Shown here: positions 1 through 8,335 of the stretch, one piece after another
How positions within the stretch are numbered: position 1 is the first letter of the stretch
How the letters are laid out: each line of letters starts with the position of its first letter
Assembly: GCA_019236545.1 (NCBI GenBank)
Contig: JAFAIV010000318.1
Location: forward strand, 1-21,543
Direction of reading: 5' to 3'
DNA length: 21,543 nt
Origin: Actinomycetota bacterium
Lineage (GTDB): Bacteria; Actinomycetota; Thermoleophilia; Gaiellales; Gaiellaceae
Program-made: the position numbers and the translations under genes
Notes under the pieces: model-generated
Seen by the model: only the letters and a program-made list of their open reading frames with translations
The model's database searches: none
What the model was told of the DNA's origin: nothing

Positions 1-1143
1 GCTCGACGTCTCGGTCAGGCCGTAGCCCTCGATCACCGGGACGCCGAGGGCGTGGAAGAACTCCATCACGTCGGGCGCGAGCGGCGCGGCGCCCGAGATG
101 CCGATGCGCAGGCGGCCGCCGAGCCGCGCGCGGACCTTCGCGAAGACGAGCCGGTCGGCGATGCGGTTCTCGAGCGCGAGCAGCGGCGGGACGGGCCGGC
201 CCGCGCGGCGCAGGCGAGATGCCTTCGCGCCCACGCCGAGCGCCCAGCGCCCGATCGCGGTCCTTGCGCCGCCCGCGCGCTCGATCTCGCCGAGCGCGTT
301 CGCGTGCACCTTCTCGTAGACGCGCGGCACCGCCGGCAGCACCGTCGGCCGGACGGCGAGCATCGCCTCCGGCACCCGGGCCGCGTCGGCGACGAGCGCG
401 ACCGTCGTGCCGTGGAATGCCGCCGCCTGGTGGGCGAGCCGCCCGAAGCTGTGCGCGAGAGGGAGGAAGAGGAGGATCGTGTCCTGCTCGTCCTGGAGCG
501 TGTTCGTGACGCGGACCGCGGCCGTGACGAGGTTGCGGTGCGTGAGCATGCAGCCCTTCGGCGGCCCGGTCGTCCCGGAGGTGTAGATCAGCGTCGCGAG
601 GTCGTCCGCCGCGAGCTCGCGCGCGGCCTCGTCGAGCGCGCCCGGGTGCTCGCTCGCGTACGCGCCGCCCTCGTCCTCGAGCGCCGGGAGCTCGTCGAAG
701 CGGACGACGTCGCGCAAAGAGGTCTCGCCGCGGACCTCTGCGAGCTTCGCCTCCTGCTCCGCGTCCTCGGCAAACGCGAGCACCGCCTCGGAGTGGGCGA
801 GGATGTACGCGCACTCCTTCGCGGAGTTCGTCGGATAGAGGCCGACGACGACGGCTCCGATCGACATCGTCGCCCAGTCGAGGAGCACCCACTCGAGCCG
901 CGTCCGCGCGAGCACGGCCACTGCGTCGCCGCGGCGCACGCCCCGCGCGAGCAGCCCGTTCGCCAGCGCCGCGACGCGATCGGCCGTCTCCGCCCACTCG
1001 ACCGGCCGCCAGCCGGACGGCGTCTCCTCGAGGTACGCGGGTGCCGCGGGCGCGTGCGCGAGCACGTGGCGCCAGAGCTGTGCGGCGGTGCGCTCGCCGT
1101 CGTATTGCGAGGTGGTGTCCGCCACCGGCGTCGTCGCCGTCAC
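1..1143 (-). CDS. Long-chain acyl-CoA synthetase (AMP-forming), 3' end cut by window edge
   Basis: Translating the minus strand from GTG at 1143 gives 381 residues with no stop before the window edge, so the C-terminal part is missing (family members are about 600 residues). It carries the AMP-binding P-loop YTSGTTGPPKG at about residues 187-197 and the adenylate motif EGYGLTE at about 372-378. Together these identify an ANL-superfamily fatty acid:CoA ligase that activates an acid to acyl-AMP and then acyl-CoA, probably at the inner face of the membrane. The start is well fixed: an in-frame TAG lies four codons upstream and AGGATGG sits 5-11 nt before the GTG. An overlapping ATG in another frame ends after three codons. 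Acid chain length cannot be told from this part. It is divergent from ku with only 79 bp between them. Confidence 0.93.
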   Translation of the reverse strand, partial: MTATTPVADTTSQYDGERTAAQLWRHVLAHAPAAPAYLEETPSGWRPVEWAETADRVAALANGLLARGVRRGDAVAVLARTRLEWVLLDWATMSIGAVVVGLYPTNSAKECAYILAHSEAVLAFAEDAEQEAKLAEVRGETSLRDVVRFDELPALEDEGGAYASEHPGALDEAARELAADDLATLIYTSGTTGPPKGCMLTHRNLVTAAVRVTNTLQDEQDTILLFLPLAHSFGRLAHQAAAFHGTTVALVADAARVPEAMLAVRPTVLPAVPRVYEKVHANALGEIERAGGARTAIGRWALGVGAKASRLRRAGRPVPPLLALENRIADRLVFAKVRARLGGRLRIGISGAAPLAPDVMEFFHALGVPVIEGYGLTETSS

Positions 1144-1180
1144 GTTTCCATCCTAGAGCGCGAAGGAATGACGCCGCCCC

Positions 1181-1189
1181 TGTGGAAAA
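1181..1189 (-). promoter_or_regulatory. DnaA-box-like 9-mer in the ku / acyl-CoA synthetase divergent region
   Basis: Read on the minus strand this is TTTTCCACA, one mismatch from the DnaA consensus TTATNCACA. The surrounding 12-mer CTGTGGAAAACC (1180-1191) recurs exactly at 18058-18069, also between genes. It lies just upstream of the ku -10 candidate. Binding by DnaA is only inferred. Confidence 0.25.
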
Positions 1190-1204
1190 CCGGCGGTCCG
1201 CCTC

Positions 1205-1210
1205 TATCCT
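1205..1210 (+). promoter_or_regulatory. Candidate -10 box of ku
   Basis: TATCCT fits the actinobacterial TANNNT -10 pattern and ends 12 nt before the ku ATG. No good -35 is seen (TGTGGA at 1181-1186, spacer 18, is weak). The transcript would have a leader of about 5-6 nt. Confidence 0.4.
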
Positions 1211-1222
1211 TCGAGGTCCTCT

Positions 1223-2098
1223 ATGCGCACGATCTGGAACGGATCCATCAGCTTCGGCCTGGTCAACATCCCGATCGGGCTGGCGCTCGCCACCCAGCGG
1301 AACGACGTCTCGTTCCGCACGCTCCACCGCGAGTGCGGCACGCCGATCAAGCAGAAGCGCTGGTGTCCGACGCACGACCGCGAGGTCGAGGCCGACGAGC
1401 TCGTCAAGGGCTGGGAGTTCGCGAAGGGCCAGTACGTCTTCGTCGAGGAGTCCGACCTCGAGGCCGTCGCGCTCCAGCGCTCGCAGTCGATCGAGATCCT
1501 CCGCTTCGTCAAGCTCGACGAGGTCGACCCGATCTACTTCGACCGCACCTACTACCTCGCGCCCGCCGGCGCCGACGCGCAGCGCCGCCCGTACGTGCTG
1601 CTGCTCCGCGCGATGCAGGAGGCCGGGATGGCCGCGGTCGGGAAGTTCGTGCTCTGGGGCAAGGAGAACCTCTGCCTGATCCGCGCCCAGGGCGACGCGC
1701 TCGCCATGGAGCTCCTCTACTTCGCCGAGGACGTCCGCTCGAAGGCCGAGATCGAGGAGGCCGTCGCGGCCACCGAGGTGAAGGCGCCCGAGCTCGCGCT
1801 CGCCAACCAGATCATCGACAGCCTCACCGGGGAGTGGGATCCCGAGGCGCCGGAGTTCCAGAACGACTACCGCGCGCAGGTCAAGGCGATGCTCGACGCG
1901 AAGGTCGCCGGCCAGGAGATCGTCGCGCCGGAGCCGGTCGCCGAGACGCCGGTCGTCGACCTGATGGAGGCGCTGCGCCGCAGCGTCGCCGACGCGCAGG
2001 GCCGCCGGGCCGCCGCCGGGAACGGCGCCGCCGCCAAGAAGACGAAAGCCGCCCCGAAAGGCGGCTCTCGCAAGACGCCTGCGCGCAAGAGCGCGTAG
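1223..2098 (+). CDS. ku: Non-homologous end-joining protein Ku
   Basis: A 291-residue protein starting MRTIWNGSISFGLVNIPI, the hallmark N-terminus of bacterial Ku. The Ku beta-barrel core covers about residues 1-250. Ku forms a homodimeric ring that threads onto DNA double-strand ends and recruits the ligase LigD. No ligD is present in this window. The last ~35 residues are rich in Lys, Ala and Arg and end in PARKSA, like the basic tails of mycobacterial Ku that add DNA contacts. The length is normal (usual range about 270-300). No clear ribosome binding site precedes the ATG, which together with the close -10 candidate suggests a near-leaderless mRNA. It is convergent with the small gene ending at 2121, with a 22-nt gap. 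A 7-bp hairpin (2047-2066) lies inside the tail-coding part. Confidence 0.96.
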   Translation: MRTIWNGSISFGLVNIPIGLALATQRNDVSFRTLHRECGTPIKQKRWCPTHDREVEADELVKGWEFAKGQYVFVEESDLEAVALQRSQSIEILRFVKLDEVDPIYFDRTYYLAPAGADAQRRPYVLLLRAMQEAGMAAVGKFVLWGKENLCLIRAQGDALAMELLYFAEDVRSKAEIEEAVAATEVKAPELALANQIIDSLTGEWDPEAPEFQNDYRAQVKAMLDAKVAGQEIVAPEPVAETPVVDLMEALRRSVADAQGRRAAAGNGAAAKKTKAAPKGGSRKTPARKSA

Positions 2099-2120
2099 CG
2101 CCGGAATTCTCAGCCTGCAG

Positions 2121-2291
2121 CTAGTGGTGCTGGGGCGTCGCCCCGATCGCCTGGAGCTGCATCTGGAAGAGGTACTTGTCCACCTTGCCCTGGTAAATGG
2201 GGACGCCCTCCTCCATGCAGACCCGGATCACCTCCTGCCGGTCGATGCCGAGCTCCTTCGAGAGTTCCTCGGGCGTGAGGTGATTCGCCAT
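2121..2291 (-). CDS. Small helix-turn-helix-like protein, 56 aa, function unknown
   Basis: The minus-strand ATG at 2291 is preceded by AAGGAG (2300-2305) with 8-nt spacing, which fixes the start; a longer upstream reading would run through a terminator hairpin. The 56 residues begin MANHLTPEELSKELGIDRQE, and the first ~45 look like a helix-turn-helix of the MerR/excisionase type (LTPEELSKELGI, then EVIRVCMEEG, then a short hydrophobic wing GKVDKYLF). The end is QLQAIGATPQHH. It has one Cys and no membrane segment. I recognise no named family; a small DNA-binding regulator is an inference. It has a long structured leader (see 2316-2346 and 2374-2395), unusual for so small a gene, and is divergent from the alpha/beta hydrolase gene. 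Confidence 0.82.
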   Translation of the reverse strand: MANHLTPEELSKELGIDRQEVIRVCMEEGVPIYQGKVDKYLFQMQLQAIGATPQHH

Positions 2292-2315
2292 GCGTCCTGC
2301 TCCTTCCCAGGAACG

Positions 2316-2346
2316 AAAAAGCCCGCCGCACACAGGCGGTCGGGCT
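2316..2346 (-). terminator. Intrinsic terminator in the leader of the 56-aa gene
   Basis: On the minus strand AGCCCG-(bulged A)-CCGC, a 6-nt loop and GCGG-CGGGCT form a 10-bp GC-rich stem followed by a U-tract of five T including the stem end (2320-2316). It lies only about 10 nt upstream of the ribosome binding site of the 56-aa gene and downstream of any promoter for it, so it behaves like an attenuator. On the plus strand there is no T-run, so it does not terminate plus-strand transcription. Confidence 0.65.
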
Positions 2347-2373
2347 CTAGTTCGCACCCTCGCTTGTCGTTCC

Positions 2374-2395
2374 GACGGGCATCAGTCGGCCCGTC
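2374..2395 (-). promoter_or_regulatory. Leader hairpin upstream of the attenuator-like terminator
   Basis: GACGGGC and GCCCGTC form a perfect 7-bp stem with an 8-nt loop. An alternative pairing CCGAC/GTCGG is possible within the same stretch. It sits about 28 nt before the terminator hairpin in the same minus-strand leader, giving a two-hairpin layout. The ligand or sensing mechanism, if any, is unknown. Confidence 0.4.
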
Positions 2396-2418
2396 CCAAC
2401 GAAGCACTCATCACACGA

Positions 2419-2448
2419 AGAATATGTCCTCGTGGTGACGGACGCCAA
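2419..2448 (-). promoter_or_regulatory. Candidate promoter for the 56-aa gene leader
   Basis: On the minus strand TTGGCG (2448-2443), an 18-nt spacer and TATTCT (2424-2419) make a fair sigma-70-type promoter. The start would be near 2412, giving a leader of about 120 nt that contains both hairpins. It overlaps the first codons of the divergent hydrolase gene. Confidence 0.35.
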
Positions 2449-3286
2449 ACCCCTGATCGCGGGATTCCAAACCTGCTCCCTCGAATTCGGCGGAACGCGG
2501 CTTCGCTACGCCGTCGGCGGGGCCGGGCCGCCGCTCGTGCTCGTCCACGGCCTCGGCGGCGCGGCGTCGAACTGGCGCGCGCTCGCGCCCGCGCTCGCGG
2601 CGCGACGGCGGGTCGTCGTCCCCGAGCTCCCGGGGCACGGCGGCTCGCTGCCGATGCGAGGCGCGCGGGACGTCGACGCGTTCGCCGAGGCGATGCTCGC
2701 CCTCGCGGAGGTAGAGGGCGCGCTGCCCGCGCCGTGGGTCGGCCACTCGCTCGGCGGGCTCGTCTCGATCCGGGCGGCGGTCCTGCGGCCCGAGGCCGTC
2801 CAGGGGGTCGTCCTCGCGGCGGGCGCCGGGATCTCCTCGAGCGCGCGCTCCGCCCACGTCGCGGTGACGATGCTCGGCCTCGTCCAGCCGGGGCGCGCGA
2901 TCGCCCCGCGGCGGGAGCGCGTGTCGCGGTCGCGGCTCGGACGGCGGCTCGCGTTCGGCTGGTGGGGCGCGGCCGACCCGGCGGCGATGGAGCCGGAGGT
3001 CGCCGAGTCCTTCCTCGCCGGGCCGGCCGAGCACACCGACACCGTCACCGCCGGCCGCGCGCTGCTCGACTCCGACCCGCGCGAGGACCTCGGCCGCGTC
3101 TCGTGCCCGTGCCTCTGCCTCTGGGGGACGAACGACAACTGGGTGCCGCTCGCCGACGGGATCGAGTACGCGCGCCGCCTGCGCGCGCCCCTGCGCACGA
3201 TCGCCGGCTGCGGCCACCTCCTGATCGGCGAGCGCCCCGACGTCTGCCTCCGCGCGATCGAGGGCTTCCTGGCGTCGCTCGGCTAG
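2432..3286 (+). CDS. Alpha/beta hydrolase
   Basis: A 284-residue alpha/beta-hydrolase fold protein. Visible elements are the oxyanion-loop motif HGLGG at residues 39-43, the nucleophile elbow GHSLGG with Ser106, an Asp at 235 in LWGTNDNW and the catalytic His262 in GCGHLL. The cap lies at about residues 130-210. The length is normal. No signal peptide is seen, so it is probably cytoplasmic. The substrate (ester, lactone or other) cannot be told from sequence. Two GTG codons in tandem (2432, 2435) could start it, and no strong ribosome binding site precedes them. The stop TAG overlaps the stop of ssb on the other strand through the palindrome CTAG (3283-3286). Confidence 0.92.
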   Translation: MVTDAKPLIAGFQTCSLEFGGTRLRYAVGGAGPPLVLVHGLGGAASNWRALAPALAARRRVVVPELPGHGGSLPMRGARDVDAFAEAMLALAEVEGALPAPWVGHSLGGLVSIRAAVLRPEAVQGVVLAAGAGISSSARSAHVAVTMLGLVQPGRAIAPRRERVSRSRLGRRLAFGWWGAADPAAMEPEVAESFLAGPAEHTDTVTAGRALLDSDPREDLGRVSCPCLCLWGTNDNWVPLADGIEYARRLRAPLRTIAGCGHLLIGERPDVCLRAIEGFLASLG

Positions 3287-3648
3287 CCGGCGGCGGCCGC
3301 CTCGAACGGGATCACCTCGGCGCCCGGGCCGTCGTCCTCGTCCCGGCGTGGGCCGCCGAGGAACTCGACGCGCCGCGCGACGATCTCGAAGCCGTACCGC
3401 TTCTCGCCGTCCGGCCCGTCCCAGTCGGTCGTGCGGATCCGGCCGTCGACCGCGACGCGCCTGCCCTTCTCCAGGTACTCCGCGCACAGCTCGGCCTGCC
3501 GGTTCCAGGCCGCGACCGTGACGAAATCGGCGCCCTCCGCGCCGCCGCGGTCGATCGCGAGCCGGAAGGTCGCGAGCTTCTTGTCCGGCAGGATGTTCTT
3601 GATCTCGACGTCCGTCGCCACGTTCCCGATCAGCGTCACCACGTTCAC
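3283..3648 (-). CDS. ssb: Single-stranded DNA-binding protein, OB-fold
   Basis: The minus-strand GTG at 3648 follows a strong AGGAGG (3660-3655, spacing 6) and opens MNVVTLIGNVATDVEI, the classic SSB start. A longer upstream reading has no family support. The 121-residue protein has an OB-fold over about residues 1-96 (VTVAAWNRQAE, YLEKGRRVAVDGRI) and only a very short linker, against 50 or more residues in typical SSBs. The acidic tip DEDDGPGAEVIPF (103-115) resembles the partner-binding tip of SSB, but six more residues (EAAAAG) follow the Phe. It binds ssDNA in replication and repair; the short tail suggests an SsbB-like paralogue rather than the main SSB. Genes usual near the main ssb (rpsF, rpsR, rplI) are absent here. 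It is divergent from mreB. Confidence 0.93.
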   Translation of the reverse strand: MNVVTLIGNVATDVEIKNILPDKKLATFRLAIDRGGAEGADFVTVAAWNRQAELCAEYLEKGRRVAVDGRIRTTDWDGPDGEKRYGFEIVARRVEFLGGPRRDEDDGPGAEVIPFEAAAAG

Positions 3649-3674
3649 GAATTGCCTCCTCGTCGCCTGCTTCG

Positions 3675-3680
3675 AGGCTA
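3675..3680 (-). promoter_or_regulatory. Candidate -10 box of ssb
   Basis: On the minus strand TAGCCT fits TANNNT and lies 27 nt before the GTG, leaving room for the AGGAGG site. The -35 is not convincing. Confidence 0.3.
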
Positions 3681-3740
3681 CGTGCAGGAATGTGACGTGA
3701 AAGTCGGAACTTCCTGGACGTGGCGCAGGCATCCCCCAGA

Positions 3741-3746
3741 TACACT
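3741..3746 (+). promoter_or_regulatory. Candidate -10 box of mreB and the rod-shape operon
   Basis: TACACT ends 11 nt before the mreB ATG. The same hexamer precedes rplU, tRNA-Ala and rsfS. No clear -35 is seen. A start near 3752 would give a leader of only about 6 nt with no ribosome binding site. Confidence 0.45.
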
Positions 3747-3757
3747 CGAGACGGTCG

Positions 3758-4810
<1,053 letters not shown>

Positions 4811-4816
4811 GCGCGA

Positions 4817-4839
4817 TACCCTTAGGCGCCAATGGCGCC
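4817..4839 (+). promoter_or_regulatory. Candidate internal -10 and start-codon hairpin of mreC
   Basis: In the 21-nt mreB-mreC gap TACCCT (4817-4822) fits a -10 box and lies 9 nt before the mreC ATG. Directly after it, GGCGCC-AAT-GGCGCC (4825-4839) can fold with the start codon in or beside the loop. TAGGCGC is also repeated directly at 4808-4814 and 4823-4829. The function is inferred only. Confidence 0.3.
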
Positions 4840-5764
4840 CCCGAACCGCTCCGCGCGTGCGGCGGTGTTGGCCTCGTCGGTCCAGCGCTCGCAGCCAACG
4901 CCGTACCCCTCGAAGCAGCGCAGCGCGTTCGTCCGCCGCCTGGTGCTGAGCGTCCTCGTGCTCGCGGCGCTCGCGATGCTGACGATCTCGTTCCGCTCGC
5001 CGACCGCGGGCGCGCTCCACGACGCGCAGAGCTACGGCGCGACGGCGCTGCGACCGTTCCAGATCGCCGCCACCCGGGTCGCGCGCCCGTTCAAGGACGC
5101 GTACGACTACGTCGACGGCCTCGCCTCGGCGAAGTCGCGGGCGTCCCGGTACCAGCGCGAGAACGCGCAGCTCCGGGCGCAGCTCGTCGCGGCCGAGGCG
5201 GCCGCCGCGAAGACGCCGAGCCTCGAGAAGCTCTACCGCTACGAGCAGGGGAGCACGTTCCCGGCCGGGTTCCGGCCCGTGAACGCGAGCGTCATCTCGT
5301 TCCCGGACGGGCCGTTCAGCGAGGAGATCGCGATCGACGTCGGCCGCAACGCGGGCGTCACGGTCAACACGCCGGTCGTGAGCGGCGACGGGCTCGTCGG
5401 GCGTGTCACCAACGTCTTCTCCCGCACGTCGCTCGTGACGCTCCTGACCGACCCGCAGAGCTACGTCGCCGCGCGGGACGTGAAGACGGGCGTCCGTGGC
5501 CTGCTGCACCGCGGCGCCGGGAACACGCTCATCCTCGATCAGGTCGCGAAGCAGCTCCCGGTCGCCAAGGGCGACCCGCTCGTGACCGATGGGACGCACA
5601 ACGCGCGCTATCCCGACCTCTACCCGTACGGGATCCCGATCGGCTCGGTCGCGTCGGTGGGCGTGCTCGACACGGCGTCGTTCCTCCAGGTGCAGGTGGC
5701 CCCCTACGCCGAGCTGAGCTCGCTCGACTCGGTCGCCGCGCTCGTCGCGACGAAGCGGAGATGA
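4832..5764 (+). CDS. mreC: Rod shape-determining protein MreC
   Basis: A 310-residue bitopic membrane protein that links MreB to PBP2 in the elongasome. A cytoplasmic basic N-tail (1-34) is followed by one membrane helix (about 35-54), a coiled coil (about 95-135) and the two-lobed extracytoplasmic beta domain. That domain holds the family signatures NAGVTVNTPVVSGDGLVGRV and, near the end, YGIPIGSVASVG. The length is normal for MreC. It lies between mreB and mreD, and its TGA overlaps the mreD start as ATGA. No ribosome binding site is visible before the ATG. A short GGCGCC hairpin around the start codon may tune translation. Confidence 0.96.
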   Translation: MAPPNRSARAAVLASSVQRSQPTPYPSKQRSAFVRRLVLSVLVLAALAMLTISFRSPTAGALHDAQSYGATALRPFQIAATRVARPFKDAYDYVDGLASAKSRASRYQRENAQLRAQLVAAEAAAAKTPSLEKLYRYEQGSTFPAGFRPVNASVISFPDGPFSEEIAIDVGRNAGVTVNTPVVSGDGLVGRVTNVFSRTSLVTLLTDPQSYVAARDVKTGVRGLLHRGAGNTLILDQVAKQLPVAKGDPLVTDGTHNARYPDLYPYGIPIGSVASVGVLDTASFLQVQVAPYAELSSLDSVAALVATKRR

Positions 5765-6285
5765 CCCCCTTCGACGCGGTCAAGGCCGCGGCGATCCTCT
5801 TCGTCGTCGCGATCGCGCAGGTCTCGATCTTCTCGCAGGTGCACGTCCTCGGCGGCGTCCCCGACCTGCTGCTCGTGACGCTCGTCGCGGTCTCGCTCCT
5901 GCGCGGCTCGCTCGCCGGCTCCCTCGCCGGCTTCGGCGCCGGGCTCGTCGTCGACACCGCATCGCTCGGGGAGATGGGGCTGACGGCGCTCGTCCTGACG
6001 CTCGCCGGCTACTGGATCGGTCGCTATGGCGAGACGACGGGCCGCGACCGGCTGCACGCGCCGTTCCTCTCGGTCGCGGTCGTGACCGTGCTCTACGCGT
6101 TCGGGCTCGTCGTCGTCCACTTCGTCCTCGGCGACAGCGCCCCCGCCGGCCCGGTGCTGCGCGGGCTCGCGCCCGCGATCGCGATGAACCTCGTCCTGAC
6201 CGCGCCCATGTACGCGCTCGTCCGGCGGCTTCTCCGCCCGGCCCAGCGCGAGGACCTGACGAGCGAGGTGCAGCTCCTTGGCTAG
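5761..6285 (+). CDS. mreD: Rod shape-determining protein MreD
   Basis: A 174-residue integral membrane protein with about five hydrophobic helices. Examples are residues near 8-26, the stretch PDLLLVTLVAVSLLRG, the small-residue-rich GSLAGSLAGFGAGLVVD typical of MreD, and a last helix near MNLVLTAPMYALVRRLL. It is part of the MreBCD elongasome core. ATG at 5761 overlaps the mreC stop by 4 nt (ATGA), implying translational coupling. The length fits the family. Sequence conservation in MreD is low, so the call rests on hydrophobic pattern plus position between mreC and mrdA. Confidence 0.93.
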   Translation: MTPFDAVKAAAILFVVAIAQVSIFSQVHVLGGVPDLLLVTLVAVSLLRGSLAGSLAGFGAGLVVDTASLGEMGLTALVLTLAGYWIGRYGETTGRDRLHAPFLSVAVVTVLYAFGLVVVHFVLGDSAPAGPVLRGLAPAIAMNLVLTAPMYALVRRLLRPAQREDLTSEVQLLG

Positions 6286-8335
6286 CACCACGACCCGCCC
6301 GCCGGTCCGGCCGCGGCAGCCGTGGGACGAGGACGAGCCCGAGCCGCAAGCCTCCGCCGAGGAGCCCGCAGAACCTCCGTACCGGTACACGCCGAGGCTC
6401 GCCCGCCGGATGGCGATCCTCGGCGCGATCGTCTTCGTCATCTTCGCCGCACTCGTCCTGCGGCTCTGGGCGCTCCAGGTGCTCTCCGGGACGCGCTACG
6501 TCGCGCAGGCGCAGGCCAACCAGTTCCGGACGGTCCGGGTGCAGGCGCCGCGCGGGCCGATCCTCGACCGCAACGGGCATCCGATCGTCACGAACGCCGC
6601 CGCGACCGCCGTCGAGCTCTGGCCCGCCGACCTGCCGAAGGTCTACGCCGACCGGATCAGCGAGCTGCACGCGCTCGCGCGCATCACCGGGACGCCGCTG
6701 TACGAGATCGCCGGGATGATCCGCGCCCGCCGCGCCGCCGGCGACGTCCTCGACCCGATCGTCGTCCGGGAGCAGGCGCCGGACGCGATGGTCACCTACC
6801 TCTACGAGCGCGCCGCCGAGTTCCCGGGCGTCGCGATGGACCGGGCGTACATCCGCCACTACCCGTACCACAGCCTCGCCGCGCAGCTGCTCGGCTACGT
6901 CGGCCAGATCTCCGCCGAGCAGCTGAAGGCGCTGAAGCGCAGCGGCTACCAGGCCGGGGACGAGATCGGGCAGGGCGGGATCGAGTCGAGGTACGACGGC
7001 TATCTGCGCGGGATTGCGGGGAGCGCGCGCGTCCGCGTCGACTCCTTCGGCCGCCCGCGCTCGCAGCGGCAGCTCGTGACGCCCGCCGAGAGCGGCCACA
7101 CCGTCCGCCTGACGATCGACCTCGGCCTGCAGAAGGCGGCGGAGGGCGCCCTCCAGTACGGGATGCGGCTCGCGCAGTCCCAGAAGCAGTGGGCGGCCCG
7201 CGGCGGCGCGATCGTGGCGATGAACCCGCAGGACGGCTCGATCCTCGCGATGGCGTCCGCGCCGACGTACGACCCGTCCGTCTACGCGGGCCGGGTGACG
7301 CAGAAGGAGCTCGACGCGCAGGGCCTGACGCCCGCGACGGCGCTCGACAAGAACTACCCGTCGCTGAACCGCGCGACCGTCGGCACGTATCCGCCGGGCT
7401 CGACGTTCAAGCCGGTCACGGCGATCGCGGCGATGCAGGAGCACATCCTCTCGCCGTTCGCGCTCCTGCCCTGCACCGGCGTCTACACCGCGCCGGAGGA
7501 CAAGTCGCACCACAAGTTCCACAACTGGGACCCCTCGACGAACACGGGGATGGACCTGCCGACGGCGCTCGCCCAGTCGTGCGACACGTATTTCTACTCG
7601 CTCGGCAACGCCTTCTTCCTCCTGCCGCCCGACCGCGGTCAGCCGCTGCAGAAGTGGGCGAACGCGTTCGGCTTCGGGCACTCGACCGGGATCGACGTCG
7701 GGCCGGAGTCGGCGGGTCTCGTCCCGACGATCGGCTGGAAGCACTCGACGTTCACGCCGCAGTCCGACACGTGCTGCTGGCAGGTCGACCGCCTCTGGAA
7801 GCCGGGCGACTCGATCCAGCTCTCGGTCGGCCAGGGCGACCTGCTCGTGACGCCGCTGCAGATGGCGCGGCTCTACGCGGCGATCGCGAACGGCGGCAAG
7901 CTCGTCACGCCGCACGTCCTGATGGACGTCGAGAACCCGAACGGGACGATCGTGCCGACGCCTGCGCCGCCCGCGCCGCAGGCGATCCCCGGCCTCGACC
8001 CGACGGCGCTCGAGATCGTCCGTCAGGGCCTCTACGACGGAGCGCACACGCCGAACGGCACCTCCTTCGGCGTCTTCGGGAACTTTCCGGTGCCGATCGC
8101 GGGCAAGACGGGCACGGCCGAGAAGGTCGTCACCCTCCCGGGTTACCACGGCAAGCAGAGCCAGTCGTGGTGGTGCGGCTATGGTCCGTTCGGGCCGTCG
8201 CCGAAGCTCGTCGTCTGCGCCCTGATCGAGAATGGCGGCTTCGGCGGCCAGGTCGCGGCGCCGACCGCCGAGCGCGTGTTCGCCAAGTTCTTCGACGTCC
8301 ACATCCCGCAGACAGGCGCCATCCACTCAGACTGA
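6278..8335 (+). CDS. mrdA: Penicillin-binding protein 2, elongasome transpeptidase
   Basis: A 685-residue class B PBP. A proline- and acid-rich cytoplasmic tail (about 1-40) precedes one membrane helix (about 45-66), a pedestal domain starting near ANQFRTVRVQAPRG, and the transpeptidase domain. The catalytic motifs are STFK (Ser375, Lys378), SCD (434-436) and KTG (610-612). It cross-links lateral-wall peptidoglycan together with RodA. The best start is TTG at 6278, overlapping the mreD stop by 8 nt, with GAGG about 9 nt upstream. An ATG at 6410 would fall just before the membrane helix and remove the cytoplasmic tail. An unusual adjacent cysteine pair (499-500, SDTCCWQVD) lies in the extracytoplasmic domain. 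Its TGA overlaps the rodA ATG. Confidence 0.96.
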   Translation: MASTTTRPPVRPRQPWDEDEPEPQASAEEPAEPPYRYTPRLARRMAILGAIVFVIFAALVLRLWALQVLSGTRYVAQAQANQFRTVRVQAPRGPILDRNGHPIVTNAAATAVELWPADLPKVYADRISELHALARITGTPLYEIAGMIRARRAAGDVLDPIVVREQAPDAMVTYLYERAAEFPGVAMDRAYIRHYPYHSLAAQLLGYVGQISAEQLKALKRSGYQAGDEIGQGGIESRYDGYLRGIAGSARVRVDSFGRPRSQRQLVTPAESGHTVRLTIDLGLQKAAEGALQYGMRLAQSQKQWAARGGAIVAMNPQDGSILAMASAPTYDPSVYAGRVTQKELDAQGLTPATALDKNYPSLNRATVGTYPPGSTFKPVTAIAAMQEHILSPFALLPCTGVYTAPEDKSHHKFHNWDPSTNTGMDLPTALAQSCDTYFYSLGNAFFLLPPDRGQPLQKWANAFGFGHSTGIDVGPESAGLVPTIGWKHSTFTPQSDTCCWQVDRLWKPGDSIQLSVGQGDLLVTPLQMARLYAAIANGGKLVTPHVLMDVENPNGTIVPTPAPPAPQAIPGLDPTALEIVRQGLYDGAHTPNGTSFGVFGNFPVPIAGKTGTAEKVVTLPGYHGKQSQSWWCGYGPFGPSPKLVVCALIENGGFGGQVAAPTAERVFAKFFDVHIPQTGAIHSD

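Noticed and set aside
2047..2066. AGCCGCC/GGCGGCT hairpin at the end of ku as a terminator
   Set aside because: It lies inside the coding region and no T-run follows.
52..2124. A 690-codon plus-strand open frame over the start of the window
   Set aside because: It covers the acyl-CoA synthetase antisense and ku in the wrong frame; no recognisable domain.
5780..8326. An 848-codon open frame on the minus strand opposite mreD and mrdA
   Set aside because: A GC-driven shadow frame; PBP2 catalytic motifs are intact on the plus strand.
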